DNA of 64,000 bases from Halanaerobium sp. MA284_MarDTE_T2 (GTDB taxonomy: Bacteria > Bacillota > Halanaerobiia > Halanaerobiales > Halanaerobiaceae), in the NCBI RefSeq assembly GCF_003337245.1, contig NZ_QPJE01000007.1, forward strand, positions 40,654 through 104,653, in the 5' to 3' direction. Position 1 is the stretch's first letter, and each line of letters begins with the position of its first letter. Made by a program: the position numbers and the translations under genes. This document shows, piece by piece, positions 1 through 8,625 of the stretch. The notes below the pieces were generated by a model. It had not been told where the DNA came from, searched no databases, and worked only from the letters and a program-made list of their open reading frames with translations.

Positions 1-539
1 TTTCTGTCCATCTTTTCAGCCATCTTTCCGATTCTTCCAGCCACTTTTGTTGCAGTAACCTGTGGAGTTGTGACAACAGCTATATCAGAATGAGGAACTT
101 TCTGCATTATGTTTAAAGACATGTCACCTGTTCCTGGAGGAAGATCCATCAGCAGATAATCCAGTTCTCCCCAGCGAACATCTTTAAAGAACTGTTCCAA
201 TGCTCCTCCTAAAAGTGGTGCTCTCCAGATTACAGGACTGTTTTCATCAACAAAAGAACCCATGGAGATAACTTTTATCCCATGTGCTTCAGGTGGAATA
301 ATTTCTTTTTCATCCACAGCCTTTGGCTTTTTTTCAACACCCAGGATTCTGGGAACACTAAATCCCCTTACATCGGCATCAAGAATTCCAACATTATATC
401 CCAGTTCTGCAAGTGCTGTTGCAAGATTGACTGTTACAGTGGATTTCCCTACTCCGCCTTTACCACTTGCTACTGCTATAATTCCTTTTTTGATCGAACC
501 ATGTTCCAGCTTAATCTCTTTATTTTCTACTTTATACAC
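1..539 (-). CDS. mrp: Mrp/NBP35-family P-loop ATPase (iron-sulfur carrier), cut by the window edge
   Basis: The 5' part of the gene, about 179 codons, is present; the rest lies off the left edge. Translation shows the deviant Walker A motif SGKGGVGKST near residue 25, a DAD(V) motif near residue 58 and the Walker B-like MDLPPGTGD. These are diagnostic of Mrp/ApbC/NBP35 ATPases, cytosolic carriers that help load [4Fe-4S] clusters into apoproteins. The start chosen is GTG at 539, preceded by AGAGGTGAT at a good distance. A role in cluster supply would suit a window rich in Fe-S proteins, but that is inference. It is transcribed away from mnmH, with a 261-bp repeat element between them. Confidence 0.93.
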   Translation of the reverse strand, partial: MYKVENKEIKLEHGSIKKGIIAVASGKGGVGKSTVTVNLATALAELGYNVGILDADVRGFSVPRILGVEKKPKAVDEKEIIPPEAHGIKVISMGSFVDENSPVIWRAPLLGGALEQFFKDVRWGELDYLLMDLPPGTGDMSLNIMQKVPHSDIAVVTTPQVTATKVAGRIGKMAEKMDR

Positions 540-684
540 TATATATCACCTCTATAATATATTATGGTCATTTGTTCATATTTACTATATCACTTTTAAC
601 CTTCTGGTGCAAGAAAATATCATTTCTAATTCAAATCGTACATTTAATTATGCAATTTAAGTTCTAATTTTTTTTATTTAAAAA
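540..684. other. Gene-free spacer between mrp and repeat copy 1
   Basis: This is AT-rich sequence that must hold the mrp promoter. I see no convincing sigma-A hexamer pair, no ORF with a ribosome site and no hairpin. The rest of the gap to mnmH is the repeat (685-945) and a 107-bp mnmH leader. Confidence 0.5.
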
Positions 685-945
685 AGTTTCCCCAAAATTT
701 ATTTTCAAGCTGCAAAAAGGGGGCTTTAGTCATCAACGAAATTTTTAGATTTATCTAAAACTCAATTCGGGTGTGAAATAGGGCACACTAATCAATGAGT
801 CCTCCTGACTCATGATTAGCTCACTCCATCCTGCAGTTCAACCCTATTTCTTCCTTCATTTCGTTAAGATTCATTGACTAAAAATTTCAATATTCCTGCA
901 TCTCCCCTTTTTGCAGCAGTATATAAAAAATGGGGAAAGTCCAGT
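685..945 (-). repeat. 261-bp repeat element, copy 1 (inverted relative to copies 2 and 3)
   Basis: By direct reading this is the reverse complement of 58979-59239 and 62081-62341 over all 261 bp, with no mismatch found. It has imperfect terminal inverted repeats of about 40 bp, including a 14-bp inner match GCTGCAAAAAGGGG, and a central stem CTAATC-ATGAGTC / GACTCAT-T-GATTAG. No ORF inside looks coding. Unlike the other copies it ends at AAACT without the CCTA extension, and I see no flanking duplication, so this copy may be older or differently bounded. It lies between divergent mrp and mnmH. Confidence 0.9.
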
Positions 946-1027
946 CAGTATTATTATTTGATATTAAATCCTCTCTCCTTTATAATTAACAGAGAGAAAT
1001 GATAATTTCAACAATGAAAGGAGATGA

Positions 1028-1066
1028 ATGATCACAAAGTGGTCTGTTTATTATGAAAGTAATTAA
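1028..1066 (+). CDS. Possible 12-codon leader ORF overlapping the mnmH start
   Basis: AAAGGAG at 1017-1023 is followed at 1028 by ATG, a 12-codon reading frame and TAA. The frame ends inside mnmH, past its ATG at 1053, in another frame. The mnmH ATG itself lacks a ribosome site, so stop-start coupling through this ORF would explain its translation. The 4-nt spacing to the SD is short and the peptide (MITKWSVYYESN) has no recognisable features, so it may be chance. Confidence 0.3.
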   Translation: MITKWSVYYESN

Positions 1067-2141
1067 ATATGAAGATACTCTTGACTTAAAAAATAAAATT
1101 TATATAGATGTCAGGACAGAAGAAGAATTTACAGAAGCAACAATTCCTTCAGCTGTCAATATTCCGCTGCTCAATTTTGAAGAACGTAAATTGATCGGTA
1201 CCATGTATAAACAGGAGAGCCCCAAAAAAGCAAAACTAAAGGGAGTGGAGATAGTTGCCCCTAAGATTCCGACTCTGATTAAAAAAATAAATAATTTAAA
1301 TGAAAAGTACGATAACTTAATTCTATTCTGTTCCCGCGGTGGTCTGAGAAGTGAAAGTCCGGCCAGATTTGCAGAACTTGCCGGTATAGAAGTATTTAAG
1401 TTAAAAGGAGGCTATAAAGCTTACAGAAACTATATACTTGATAGACTTGATTCTTTTGATATAAAAAACACGTTTGTTACACTGCACGGCAATACAGGTG
1501 TGGGTAAAACTAAAATTCTGCTGGAACTCGAAAAAATGGGGGAAAGTATACTGGATCTGGAGGCTCTGGCCAATCACCGGGGATCTGCGTTCGGCAGCAT
1601 CGGTCTCGGCAGCCCCTATAATCAAAAAATGTTCGATTCCTTATTATATGAAGACCTCAAAAAGAAAGATAAAAAGGGAGGATATATTTTCCTTGAAGCA
1701 GAAAGTAAAAGGATCGGTTATTCTATAATACCTGATATTGTACTGCAGGCAATGCAGGCTGGCCCTAAAATCCTCATTAAAGCACCGATAGAAAAAAGAG
1801 TAGAGATAATTTATGAAGAATATGTAAATGATATTATAGAAAATAAAGATAAATTTATCCACCGAGCTGAGGAATCTCTTAAAGCAATAGAAAAATATGT
1901 AGTACAAAAAGCAGGAAAAAATGTATATTCTTCCATGCTTGAAGATCTCAGACGTGGAGATTTTAAACCGCTGATTAAAAAACTGCTGCAGAAATATTAT
2001 GACCCTCTTTATGCACACTCGCAGAATAAAATAGATCAATTTGCTGCAGAAGTTGAGTCTGACAATATCAGAAAAGCCGCAGAAAAAATTCTGCAGCTAG
2101 TGAATTCTACCAGTTTTCGTAATGAACACGCTCAGGCTTAA
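1053..2141 (+). CDS. mnmH: tRNA 2-selenouridine synthase (MnmH/SelU)
   Basis: The 362-residue protein joins an N-terminal rhodanese domain, with its active-site Cys93 in LFCSRGGLRSE, to a P-loop domain (GNTGVGKT, residues 146-153). That is the standard architecture and length of MnmH. The enzyme works on the wobble 2-thiouridine of Lys, Glu and Gln tRNAs, geranylating it and replacing sulfur with selenium using selenophosphate. No selD or selA is in view, so selenium use is inferred from the family. The ATG has no Shine-Dalgarno just before it. A good AAAGGAG instead sits before a short overlapping ORF at 1028. The 3' end overlaps the convergent nitroreductase gene by 35 bp. Confidence 0.93.
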   Translation: MKVIKYEDTLDLKNKIYIDVRTEEEFTEATIPSAVNIPLLNFEERKLIGTMYKQESPKKAKLKGVEIVAPKIPTLIKKINNLNEKYDNLILFCSRGGLRSESPARFAELAGIEVFKLKGGYKAYRNYILDRLDSFDIKNTFVTLHGNTGVGKTKILLELEKMGESILDLEALANHRGSAFGSIGLGSPYNQKMFDSLLYEDLKKKDKKGGYIFLEAESKRIGYSIIPDIVLQAMQAGPKILIKAPIEKRVEIIYEEYVNDIIENKDKFIHRAEESLKAIEKYVVQKAGKNVYSSMLEDLRRGDFKPLIKKLLQKYYDPLYAHSQNKIDQFAAEVESDNIRKAAEKILQLVNSTSFRNEHAQA

Positions 2142-2607
2142 ATCGATCTGACTCAGGTTTATCTCCAGCTGGATACCCTACTGATATTATTGATAAAGGC
2201 ACTACATTTTCTGGAAGTTCCAAAAATTCTTTAATATCCTTAACTCTTTTTTCGGCAGGATATACTCCCAGCCATACAGCACCAAGATCAAGATTAACTG
2301 CTTCCAGCAGAATATTTTCTGCTGCTGCAGAACAGTCCTGTACCCAGAAGCCTTCGTATTTCTGTTCATTTAGATCTGCACAAACTGCAACTGCCAGTGG
2401 AGCTTCTTTCAGCATAGATGCATATGGATGAATCTCTGACAGCCTGTCCAAATGTTTCCTATCTTTTATCACTATAAAATGCCAGGGCTGTTCATTACCT
2501 GCTGATGGTGCAGCCATTCCTGCCTTTAAAAGTTTTTCGACCTTCTCATCTTCTACTTCTTTATCAAGATATTGTCTTATACTTCTCCTTTTAAAAATTT
2601 CATCCAT
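2107..2607 (-). CDS. Nitroreductase-family FMN oxidoreductase
   Basis: This is a 166-residue nitroreductase-fold protein. FMN-binding signatures are at the N-terminus (FKRRSIRQY), then APSAGNEQPWHF, with a C-terminal glycine-rich region (LGAVWLGVYP, ISVGYPAG). Such enzymes reduce nitro compounds, quinones or flavins with NAD(P)H in the cytosol; the true substrate cannot be read from sequence. The start at 2607 is the ATG after AAGGAGGAATTAATT; an upstream in-frame ATG lies within or before that ribosome site. The 3' end overlaps mnmH tail to tail. A terminator at 2653-2684 separates it from the upstream transporter gene. Confidence 0.88.
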   Translation of the reverse strand: MDEIFKRRSIRQYLDKEVEDEKVEKLLKAGMAAPSAGNEQPWHFIVIKDRKHLDRLSEIHPYASMLKEAPLAVAVCADLNEQKYEGFWVQDCSAAAENILLEAVNLDLGAVWLGVYPAEKRVKDIKEFLELPENVVPLSIISVGYPAGDKPESDRFKPERVHYENW

Positions 2608-2652
2608 AATTAATTCCTCCTTCAAAAATAATTATAATATATTTTTAACTTT

Positions 2653-2684
2653 AAAAAAAGCCCCCGGCCAAAAAAACCGAGGAC
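2653..2684 (-). terminator. Intrinsic terminator after the SNF transporter
   Basis: On the minus strand an 8-bp stem, GTCCTCGG / CCGGGGGC (with G-T pairs), is followed by seven T. It lies about 80 bp beyond the stop codon of the transporter gene ending at 2763. Confidence 0.8.
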
Positions 2685-2762
2685 CTGATATATTTATTAT
2701 TATAATTTCTCTTTAACTACTGATTAATTTTTAATAATTTAATGTTCTAATCTTATTTAAAA

Positions 2763-4238
2763 TTAAATTTCGTTCTGACTTTTACCGGAAATAAATACTG
2801 CAACAACAACAAGTAATGCTGCAACTCCCCATCCAAAAACAACAAGTTCACTTGTTGGGTAGCCGCCATAAGCATTGCTGAATTCTGAAATAGTATTCTG
2901 AATCAGACCATAACCGATAAATAGTGGTGCTACAATCTTTATCATAGCTGTCCAGCTCCTACCGACATGCATATCAGTGCTTTCATTCATATTATCTTTA
3001 ATTACATTAAGATCAAATGCATAACTTAATACGAGCATTTCAACAAAACCTACTGTAAGCAGACCAAAGATATTGACAAAATGGTCAACTATATCTAAAA
3101 TAGCCAGTCCACCCTGTGTAGTCATCGGCACTCCTAAGATAAATCCAATAATAGCAACAATTGTAATGGCTTTTTTGCGGCTGAGGCTGAAGTTGTCAAT
3201 TAAAGAAGACACAACAGACTCAATAAGCGAAATACTTGATGAAAGTCCGGCAATTGTCAGTGACAGGAAAAATGCAAATCCAAACAGCTGCGGCAGTCCT
3301 GGTAAAAGATTAATCGCTTTTGGAAATGCTATAAATGCCAGTCCTATTCCAGATGTTGCAACATCCTGTATTGCAACTCCCTGCTGATAGGCCATATATC
3401 CTAAAATACCGAAAACACCAAACCCTACTACAATACTGAATATACTGTTTGCTACACCGGCAATAATACCATTTTTAACTACATCTGATTTTTTGGGAAG
3501 ATAACTGGAATAAGCTATCATAATCCCAAAACCTAAACTTAAAGTAAAGAAGATCTGACCATAGGCACCAACCCAGATATTAAAATCCGTTATTTTGGAA
3601 AAATCAGGTGTGATAAAAGCTTTAATTCCTTCCATCGCTCCAGGTAATGTAACACCTCTGGCAACAATTATAAGTATCATTAATGCTAATAAGGGCATAA
3701 AAATTTTGCTGGCCTTCTCTATACCTTTTTCTATTCCACCAGCAATGATTAAATAATTGACCAACCATACTATAAGCAGTGCAAAGAAAATATGCCACTG
3801 CATACCACCAAAAGTAAATGCACTTCCTGAAAAACCTAAAAAATCACCAAAGAAAAATGCTTCTGGATCAGCAGTCCAGCCTAAAGAAAAAGATTCTAAA
3901 ACAAATAATAAACTCCATGCTATAATAACAATATAATATACTACTACGGTAAATGCTACCAGTACTGACCACCAGCCGACCCATTCAAATTTCTCACCTA
4001 CTTTGCGAAAAGAACTTGGTGCCGAATTTCTGGTAAAAAATCCAAATCCCATTTCAAGTAATAAAAGCGGTATTCCGGCAGTTAAAAGAGCAAAAATATA
4101 AGGAAATAAAAATGCTCCACCACCATTTTCGTAAGCCTGATAAGAAAAACGCCAGATATTACCCAAACCAACAGCTGAACCTATTGTTGCTAAAATAAAA
4201 CCAAGCCTACTACCCCATTCATCTCTCTGTTTTTCCAT
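2763..4238 (-). CDS. Sodium-dependent transporter, SNF (NSS) family
   Basis: The 491-residue membrane protein begins with the NSS signature WGSRLGFILATIGSAVGLGNIWRF split over TM1, including the unwound GSAVGLGN segment that binds Na+ and substrate. Hydrophobic stretches fit 11-12 TM helices. Bacterial relatives (MhsT, LeuT type) import amino acids with Na+; the substrate here is not predictable. The start at 4238 is the ATG after AAGGAGGAGAG; the longer frame would begin before the ribosome site. It is monocistronic, with its own promoter (4324-4352) and terminator. A second NSS paralogue lies at 5690, on the other side of the MBL-fold gene. Confidence 0.93.
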   Translation of the reverse strand: MEKQRDEWGSRLGFILATIGSAVGLGNIWRFSYQAYENGGGAFLFPYIFALLTAGIPLLLLEMGFGFFTRNSAPSSFRKVGEKFEWVGWWSVLVAFTVVVYYIVIIAWSLLFVLESFSLGWTADPEAFFFGDFLGFSGSAFTFGGMQWHIFFALLIVWLVNYLIIAGGIEKGIEKASKIFMPLLALMILIIVARGVTLPGAMEGIKAFITPDFSKITDFNIWVGAYGQIFFTLSLGFGIMIAYSSYLPKKSDVVKNGIIAGVANSIFSIVVGFGVFGILGYMAYQQGVAIQDVATSGIGLAFIAFPKAINLLPGLPQLFGFAFFLSLTIAGLSSSISLIESVVSSLIDNFSLSRKKAITIVAIIGFILGVPMTTQGGLAILDIVDHFVNIFGLLTVGFVEMLVLSYAFDLNVIKDNMNESTDMHVGRSWTAMIKIVAPLFIGYGLIQNTISEFSNAYGGYPTSELVVFGWGVAALLVVVAVFISGKSQNEI

Positions 4239-4323
4239 TTTCTCTCTCCTCCTTAACATCTTTTCTAAAAATTACCCGAATTTATGCTCTCTTCTTCCTG
4301 CTAAAAAAATTCAGGTTGTAAGT

Positions 4324-4352
4324 ATTATACCAAATAAGGTAAATAATTTCCA
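4324..4352 (-). promoter_or_regulatory. Sigma-A-like promoter of the SNF transporter
   Basis: On the minus strand TGGAAA, 17 bp, then TATAAT preceded by TGG (extended -10). It lies about 90 bp upstream of the start codon at 4238. The -35 is a weak match. Confidence 0.55.
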
Positions 4353-4424
4353 GAAAAACCACAAAATAATTTCTTTCTTTTGTTAAAATTCTGATAACTG
4401 CATATTTTCGCAAAGTAATTTTTA

Positions 4425-5321
4425 TTACACTGATGATTTAATCCAATAAAGTTTATTGTCTTTTATAATTGATTCTAGTTCCCCCTCACCGGCCAATTTA
4501 GAAACAAAAGCATTTACAGTCGTTTTTAAAAGAAAGTATTTCTGCATTGAATTTATTTTTATCTTCCGATCTTCAACAACAGCTGCAAAAAGTTCTGCCT
4601 CTTCTTTTTTTGTTTTAAGAATATTGCAGATCAAATCTTCCATCTTTTTAAAAAAATCTAAGTTTAAGCGGCATACCTCAGCTGGATTCTTTAGCAGTTC
4701 TCCATGACCTGGCAGATAGTAATCAAAATCACTTTCAACTAAATAATTTAAAGTTTTTACTGCTGAAGCTATATCTGCATAATAAGGTATGCCGTGTTTT
4801 TTTATAATATCCTCTTCTACATAGGAATCAGCTGTAAAAATTACATTTTGACAGACTACACCTATCTGATGTAAACTGTGTCCTGCCAGTGAAACAAATT
4901 CTATTTCTATGCCATCAATATTTATCCTTTCTCCTGCTGAAATTCTGCGGTCAACTCTGGATGGTTCTGCTTTTAGAAATTTGCTGCACAGTTCTGGTGG
5001 TGGGTATGCTCCCCCAAAAAAATATGCAGGTTCATATTCAGGGAATTCAAGCAGATGTGCCTCTCCACGAGGAGCCCATACCTGAAGATCTGTTTTTTCT
5101 ATCAGGTGGGCATTACCTCCATAGTGATCTGCATGTCCGTGTGTATTTATTATAATATCTGCTGTTAAATTGTTTTTGCTTAAAACTCTTAAAATCTTAT
5201 TAGCAGTAGATTTATCCAGGCCACTGTCAATTAAAATTGTATGGTTTTTAGTTTTAATAAGTCCAATATTAACTCGATCAGATAAAAATGAAACATTTTC
5301 TGTTATTTCACAGTATTTCAC
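4425..5321 (-). CDS. MBL-fold metallo-hydrolase
   Basis: A protein of about 298 residues with the metallo-beta-lactamase signature HGHADHYGGNAHL (HxHxDH), a downstream GHSLHQIG and ITADSY segment and PGHGE near the C-terminus, together the di-metal ligand set. The fold covers glyoxalase II, lactonases and other hydrolases; substrate unknown. A C-terminal tail of about 90 residues follows the fold and looks helical, like a winged-helix extension. The start chosen is GTG at 5321, preceded by GGAGG; the longer frame begins before that site. It lies between two NSS transporter genes, divergent from the second. Confidence 0.85.
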   Translation of the reverse strand: MKYCEITENVSFLSDRVNIGLIKTKNHTILIDSGLDKSTANKILRVLSKNNLTADIIINTHGHADHYGGNAHLIEKTDLQVWAPRGEAHLLEFPEYEPAYFFGGAYPPPELCSKFLKAEPSRVDRRISAGERINIDGIEIEFVSLAGHSLHQIGVVCQNVIFTADSYVEEDIIKKHGIPYYADIASAVKTLNYLVESDFDYYLPGHGELLKNPAEVCRLNLDFFKKMEDLICNILKTKKEEAELFAAVVEDRKIKINSMQKYFLLKTTVNAFVSKLAGEGELESIIKDNKLYWIKSSV

Positions 5322-5460
5322 AGCTATTACCTCCATTATTATAGTAATTGTTTTTAATTTTTTATTATTCAATAATCTTTTTAATATTATAACAGATATT
5401 CTGCAGGCTTAGCAAAAATATATAATAATTATTCTTCAAAAATATTTTTAAATTATATTT

Positions 5461-5535
5461 GATATGTCCACAAAAAAGATATTTGCGAAAAATGAATTAG
5501 AGACGCAAATACCCTTTTTGTGGGAGAACCATATC
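5461..5535. repeat. Palindromic intergenic repeat, full copy
   Basis: This is a long inverted repeat: GATATG / CATATC outermost, then CCACAAAAA (5468-5476) / TTTTTGTGG (5515-5523), then TATTTGCG (5480-5487) / CGCAAATA (5504-5511), around a 16-nt loop. The right half recurs at 41979-42018 in reverse orientation with about one mismatch. No T-tract follows on either strand, so it is not a plain terminator. Confidence 0.8.
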
Positions 5536-5587
5536 TTAAATCAAAATAATTTTCAGAAAAATTATTGTAGAATAAAAATAGGAAGAA

Positions 5588-5602
5588 TTTTGGGGAAACT
5601 CC
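5588..5602 (+). repeat. Short sequence matching the right end of the 261-bp repeat
   Basis: TTTTGGGGAAACTCC is identical to the last bases of repeat copies 2 and 3. Nothing else of the element is recognisable here, so it is either a remnant or a chance match of 15 bp. It lies upstream of the SNF promoter at 5619. The rest of the 5322-5689 gap holds the palindromic repeat and this promoter only. Confidence 0.45.
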
Positions 5603-5618
5603 ATTTAATAAAAGGAAA

Positions 5619-5647
5619 TTGATGATTTAACAATAATATGGTAAAAT
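5619..5647 (+). promoter_or_regulatory. Sigma-A-like promoter of the second SNF transporter
   Basis: TTGATG (5619-5624), a 17-bp spacer, then TAAAAT (5642-5647), giving a leader of about 35 nt before the ATG at 5690. Confidence 0.6.
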
Positions 5648-5689
5648 AATAACAATTTAATAAAGATTAAAAAGTTAAAGGGAGGTATA

Positions 5690-7021
5690 ATGGTGGAGAG
5701 AGAAAATTGGACGTCAAAGTTTGGATTTATACTGGCAGCTTCTGGATCTGCTATCGGTCTGGGGAATATCTGGCGGTTCCCATATATTACCGGTACAAAT
5801 GGAGGAGCAGCTTTTTTATTAATTTATATTACAGCAATAATATTAATCGGTTATCCAGTTCTAATCTCTGAAATGGCAATAGGCAGAAAAACTGCCAGAA
5901 ATCCTATTGGTGCTTTTAAAAAACTTGCCCCTGATACACCATGGTGGCTTGTAGGAGCTTTAGGTGTTCTTTCTGGTTTTGTTATTTTAAGTTATTATTC
6001 TGTTGTTGCCGGCTGGGGTATGTCATATGCTGTTAAATCTATTGGTGGTTTTGCAGATGGAACTGATTTTGCAGCACTTTTTGGCAGCCATATTTCCAGT
6101 ACATTTTCCCCTATTTTCTGGCATGCTGCATTTATGTTTCTGACAGTTGCTGTTATTGGTGCTGGTATTGTTAACGGGATTCAGAAAGTAGTAAAAGTAC
6201 TGATGCCTATGCTGTTTTTAATTACATTTTTACTTATTTTCCGCTCTCTTACTTTAGAAGGAGCATTAAAAGGACTGATTTTTTATCTTAAACCTGATCT
6301 GAGTGCTGTTAATCTGCAGACATTTGTTGATGCGATTTCTCAGGCTTTCTTTACACTGAGCCTAGGTATGGGAGCCATTATTACTTATGGAAGTTATTTG
6401 AGTGAAAATGACAACATAAATGAAAGTGCTGGCTATGTTATGTTTTTCGATACAGCTGTGGCTTTTTTAGCCGGTTTTGCTATCTTCCCGGCTGTTTTTG
6501 CACTTGGCTTTGATCCTGCCGCTGGCCCGGGACTTACATTTATTACTCTCCCGGCTGTTTTTGCAAAAATGCCGTTGGGGGCACTTTTTTCTTTTCTCTT
6601 TTTTATACTGCTGACAATAGCTGCCCTTACATCTTCTATTTCTATGCTGGAAGTGGTTGTTGCATTTCTGGTAGATGAATACGGCTGGAACAGAAAAAAA
6701 GCCTCCTATTTTATGGGTTTTTTAATCTTCTTTGTTGGATTACCTCCACTGCTCGGCTACAGTTCTTTTTCTAATTTTAGATTTTTGGGTATGGATGTAC
6801 TTGATACTTATGACTGGTTTTCAAATGTTATTTTTCTACCTACAGGTGGTCTCTTAACTGCCATATTTGTGGGTTACTACTGGGGAAGTACAAATGCAGT
6901 TGAAGAAGCGAACAAAAATAGCAGTTTTAAAATTGGAAAAAGCTACAGATTTTTAATCAAATATATTGTACCTGCTGCTATAATTATCATAATTACTCTC
7001 AGTTTGATAAACAGTATTTAA
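5690..7021 (+). CDS. Sodium-dependent transporter, SNF (NSS) family, second copy
   Basis: The 443-residue NSS transporter carries the TM1 signature FGFILAASGSAIGLGNIWRF and a long series of hydrophobic helices (about 11). It is shorter than the paralogue at 2763-4238 and clearly diverged from it, so the two probably differ in substrate. Family knowledge points to Na+-coupled uptake of amino acids at the cytoplasmic membrane. The ATG follows AGGGAGGTATA. It has its own promoter (5619-5647). The next gene (rlmD-like) begins 80 bp downstream without an obvious terminator between, so readthrough is possible. Confidence 0.93.
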   Translation: MVERENWTSKFGFILAASGSAIGLGNIWRFPYITGTNGGAAFLLIYITAIILIGYPVLISEMAIGRKTARNPIGAFKKLAPDTPWWLVGALGVLSGFVILSYYSVVAGWGMSYAVKSIGGFADGTDFAALFGSHISSTFSPIFWHAAFMFLTVAVIGAGIVNGIQKVVKVLMPMLFLITFLLIFRSLTLEGALKGLIFYLKPDLSAVNLQTFVDAISQAFFTLSLGMGAIITYGSYLSENDNINESAGYVMFFDTAVAFLAGFAIFPAVFALGFDPAAGPGLTFITLPAVFAKMPLGALFSFLFFILLTIAALTSSISMLEVVVAFLVDEYGWNRKKASYFMGFLIFFVGLPPLLGYSSFSNFRFLGMDVLDTYDWFSNVIFLPTGGLLTAIFVGYYWGSTNAVEEANKNSSFKIGKSYRFLIKYIVPAAIIIIITLSLINSI

Positions 7022-7101
7022 ATTAATTATATTACCCATATTATTTTTCAGATGTAATTCTAACACTAATTTAGTTTACTTACTTTTCAGGAGGAATTAA
7101 A

Positions 7102-8268
7102 TTGCAGACAGACAAAAACAATTTATGCATTCACTATGATAAATGTGGTGGATGCTCTATTCAGCATATTGATTATAAAACTCAACTTGAACAGAAAGAA
7201 GAAATGCTTTTAGAAATATTTGAAGACAATCATCTGGGCACTGAAAACTATGAAGAAATTATTCCAAGTCCGGAGATATTTGAATATAGAAATAACATGG
7301 AATTCAGCTTTGGAGATTTGAAAAAAGGTGGAATTCTGCAGCTGGGAATGCATCCAAAAGGAAAACGCTTTGATGTCATAACAGTTGATAACTGCCTTCT
7401 GGTTGATAATGATTTTAGAATTATACTAAAAACTATATTGGATTACTGCAGAGAGCATGATTTTAAAAAATATCATATTAAAACCAGAAAAGGTTTTTTG
7501 AGAAATTTAGTTATCCGCAAAGGAATAAATACCGGGGAAGTAATTGTTAATTTAATTACCACTTCACAAAACTCTCATTATTTTACTGAACTGTCAGATG
7601 AGCTTTATAATTTAGAATATAAGGGAAAGATAGTTGGATTTATTCAGACAATTAATGACAATTTTTCTGACACTGTTGTTTCAGAAAAAGAAACAGTGTA
7701 CAGGGGAAAAAATTATTTTTACGACAAACTTTTAGGACTGAAGTTTAAAATAAACTCCCTTTCCTTTTTTCAGACAAACACACTTGGTGCCGAAAAGCTC
7801 TATTCTGAAGCACAAAAATATGTGGGCAGTTCAAAAGGGAAAAATGTTTTTGACCTTTACTGTGGAACCGGAACTATTTCACAGGTAATTGCTTCAGAAG
7901 CAGACAATATCTTTGGTATTGAAATTGATAAAGAGGCTGTCAAAATGGCAGAAGAAAATGCAGCTCTAAATAATATAGAAAACTGCCGCTATATTGCTGG
8001 AGATGTTTTAGAAAAAGTTGAAGAGATAAATATCAAAGGAGATCTGATTATTATTGACCCTCCCAGACCGGGTATAAACCCAAAAGCTCTGGGAAAGATC
8101 ATATCTCTTAATACTCCAGAAATTTTATATATATCCTGTAATCCAAAAAGTCTGGCCAGAGATTTAACAGAACTTATTTTTGCTGGCTATAAAATAAAAT
8201 CTTTCAAAGCAGTTGATATGTTTCCACATACAAAACATCTTGAAACAATAGTTTATCTCAAAAAATAA
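7102..8268 (+). CDS. 23S rRNA (uracil-C5)-methyltransferase, RlmD/RlmCD type
   Basis: This is a 388-residue TrmA/RumA-family methylase. Cysteines 9, 15 and 18 (with CGGC) in the N-terminus match part of the [4Fe-4S] ligand set of RlmD; the SAM motif DLYCGTGT, the substrate motif DPPRPGI and the catalytic Cys in YISCNPKS follow in order. The usual N-terminal TRAM domain (about 60 residues) is absent, as in short members such as RlmC. It makes 5-methyluridine in 23S rRNA; whether at one or two sites (747, 1939) cannot be told. The start is TTG at 7102, seven bases after CAGGAGGAA. Confidence 0.88.
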   Translation: MQTDKNNLCIHYDKCGGCSIQHIDYKTQLEQKEEMLLEIFEDNHLGTENYEEIIPSPEIFEYRNNMEFSFGDLKKGGILQLGMHPKGKRFDVITVDNCLLVDNDFRIILKTILDYCREHDFKKYHIKTRKGFLRNLVIRKGINTGEVIVNLITTSQNSHYFTELSDELYNLEYKGKIVGFIQTINDNFSDTVVSEKETVYRGKNYFYDKLLGLKFKINSLSFFQTNTLGAEKLYSEAQKYVGSSKGKNVFDLYCGTGTISQVIASEADNIFGIEIDKEAVKMAEENAALNNIENCRYIAGDVLEKVEEINIKGDLIIIDPPRPGINPKALGKIISLNTPEILYISCNPKSLARDLTELIFAGYKIKSFKAVDMFPHTKHLETIVYLKK

Positions 8269-8625
8269 AATTGATTTAATAAATACTTTCAATACACCTT
8301 CAATTTTTGTATTACTGTTCAATAGAAAACAGCAATTTGTTTTCATTTAATCTGCAGTTGATTTGAGTGGATCTTACATTATGATTCTCTATAACCTAAA
8401 ACCTGTTTAACTATAATCTAAAATAATATGGTTTACAAGATAATCTGTATTCGCATAATCTAAATATACTTCAGTACAGGCTGAAGTATATTAAAAATAA
8501 TAAAGGAGTTTCCCTCTGCCGCATTAAAGGCAGAATATCTGCAGGGAAACTCCTTGAATATTATTATATGATATGCTCACAAATACTTTTTTGTTGTAAA
8601 AAATTATATAGATTAGTTGATAATT
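8269..8625. other. Convergent intergenic region with two hairpins
   Basis: There is no coding ORF. It holds a perfect 12-bp palindrome (8463-8474 / 8481-8492, AATATACTTCAG arms, 6-nt loop) and a larger structure at 8503-8555. Neither is followed by a clear T-tract on a strand where it could end transcription of the flanking convergent genes, though both probably act as barriers between them. Confidence 0.6.
8503..8555. repeat. Long imperfect hairpin with GGAGTTTCCC ends
   Basis: AAGGAGTTTCCC (8503-8514) pairs perfectly with GGGAAACTCCTT (8544-8555). Inside, TCTGCC pairs with GGCAGA (8529-8534), or GCAGA pairs with TCTGC (8538-8542) as an alternative. The outer arm shares GGAGTTTCCC with the right terminus of the 261-bp repeat, so it may be a reduced relative of that element; the inside does not match. 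Confidence 0.6.

Noticed and set aside
262..660. 132-residue plus-strand frame at the left end
   Set aside because: It lies opposite the Mrp ATPase whose Walker motifs are clear on the minus strand.
8463..8492. Intrinsic terminator for the rlmD-like gene
   Set aside because: The 12-bp palindrome is perfect but is followed by A-rich, not T-rich, sequence on the plus strand.
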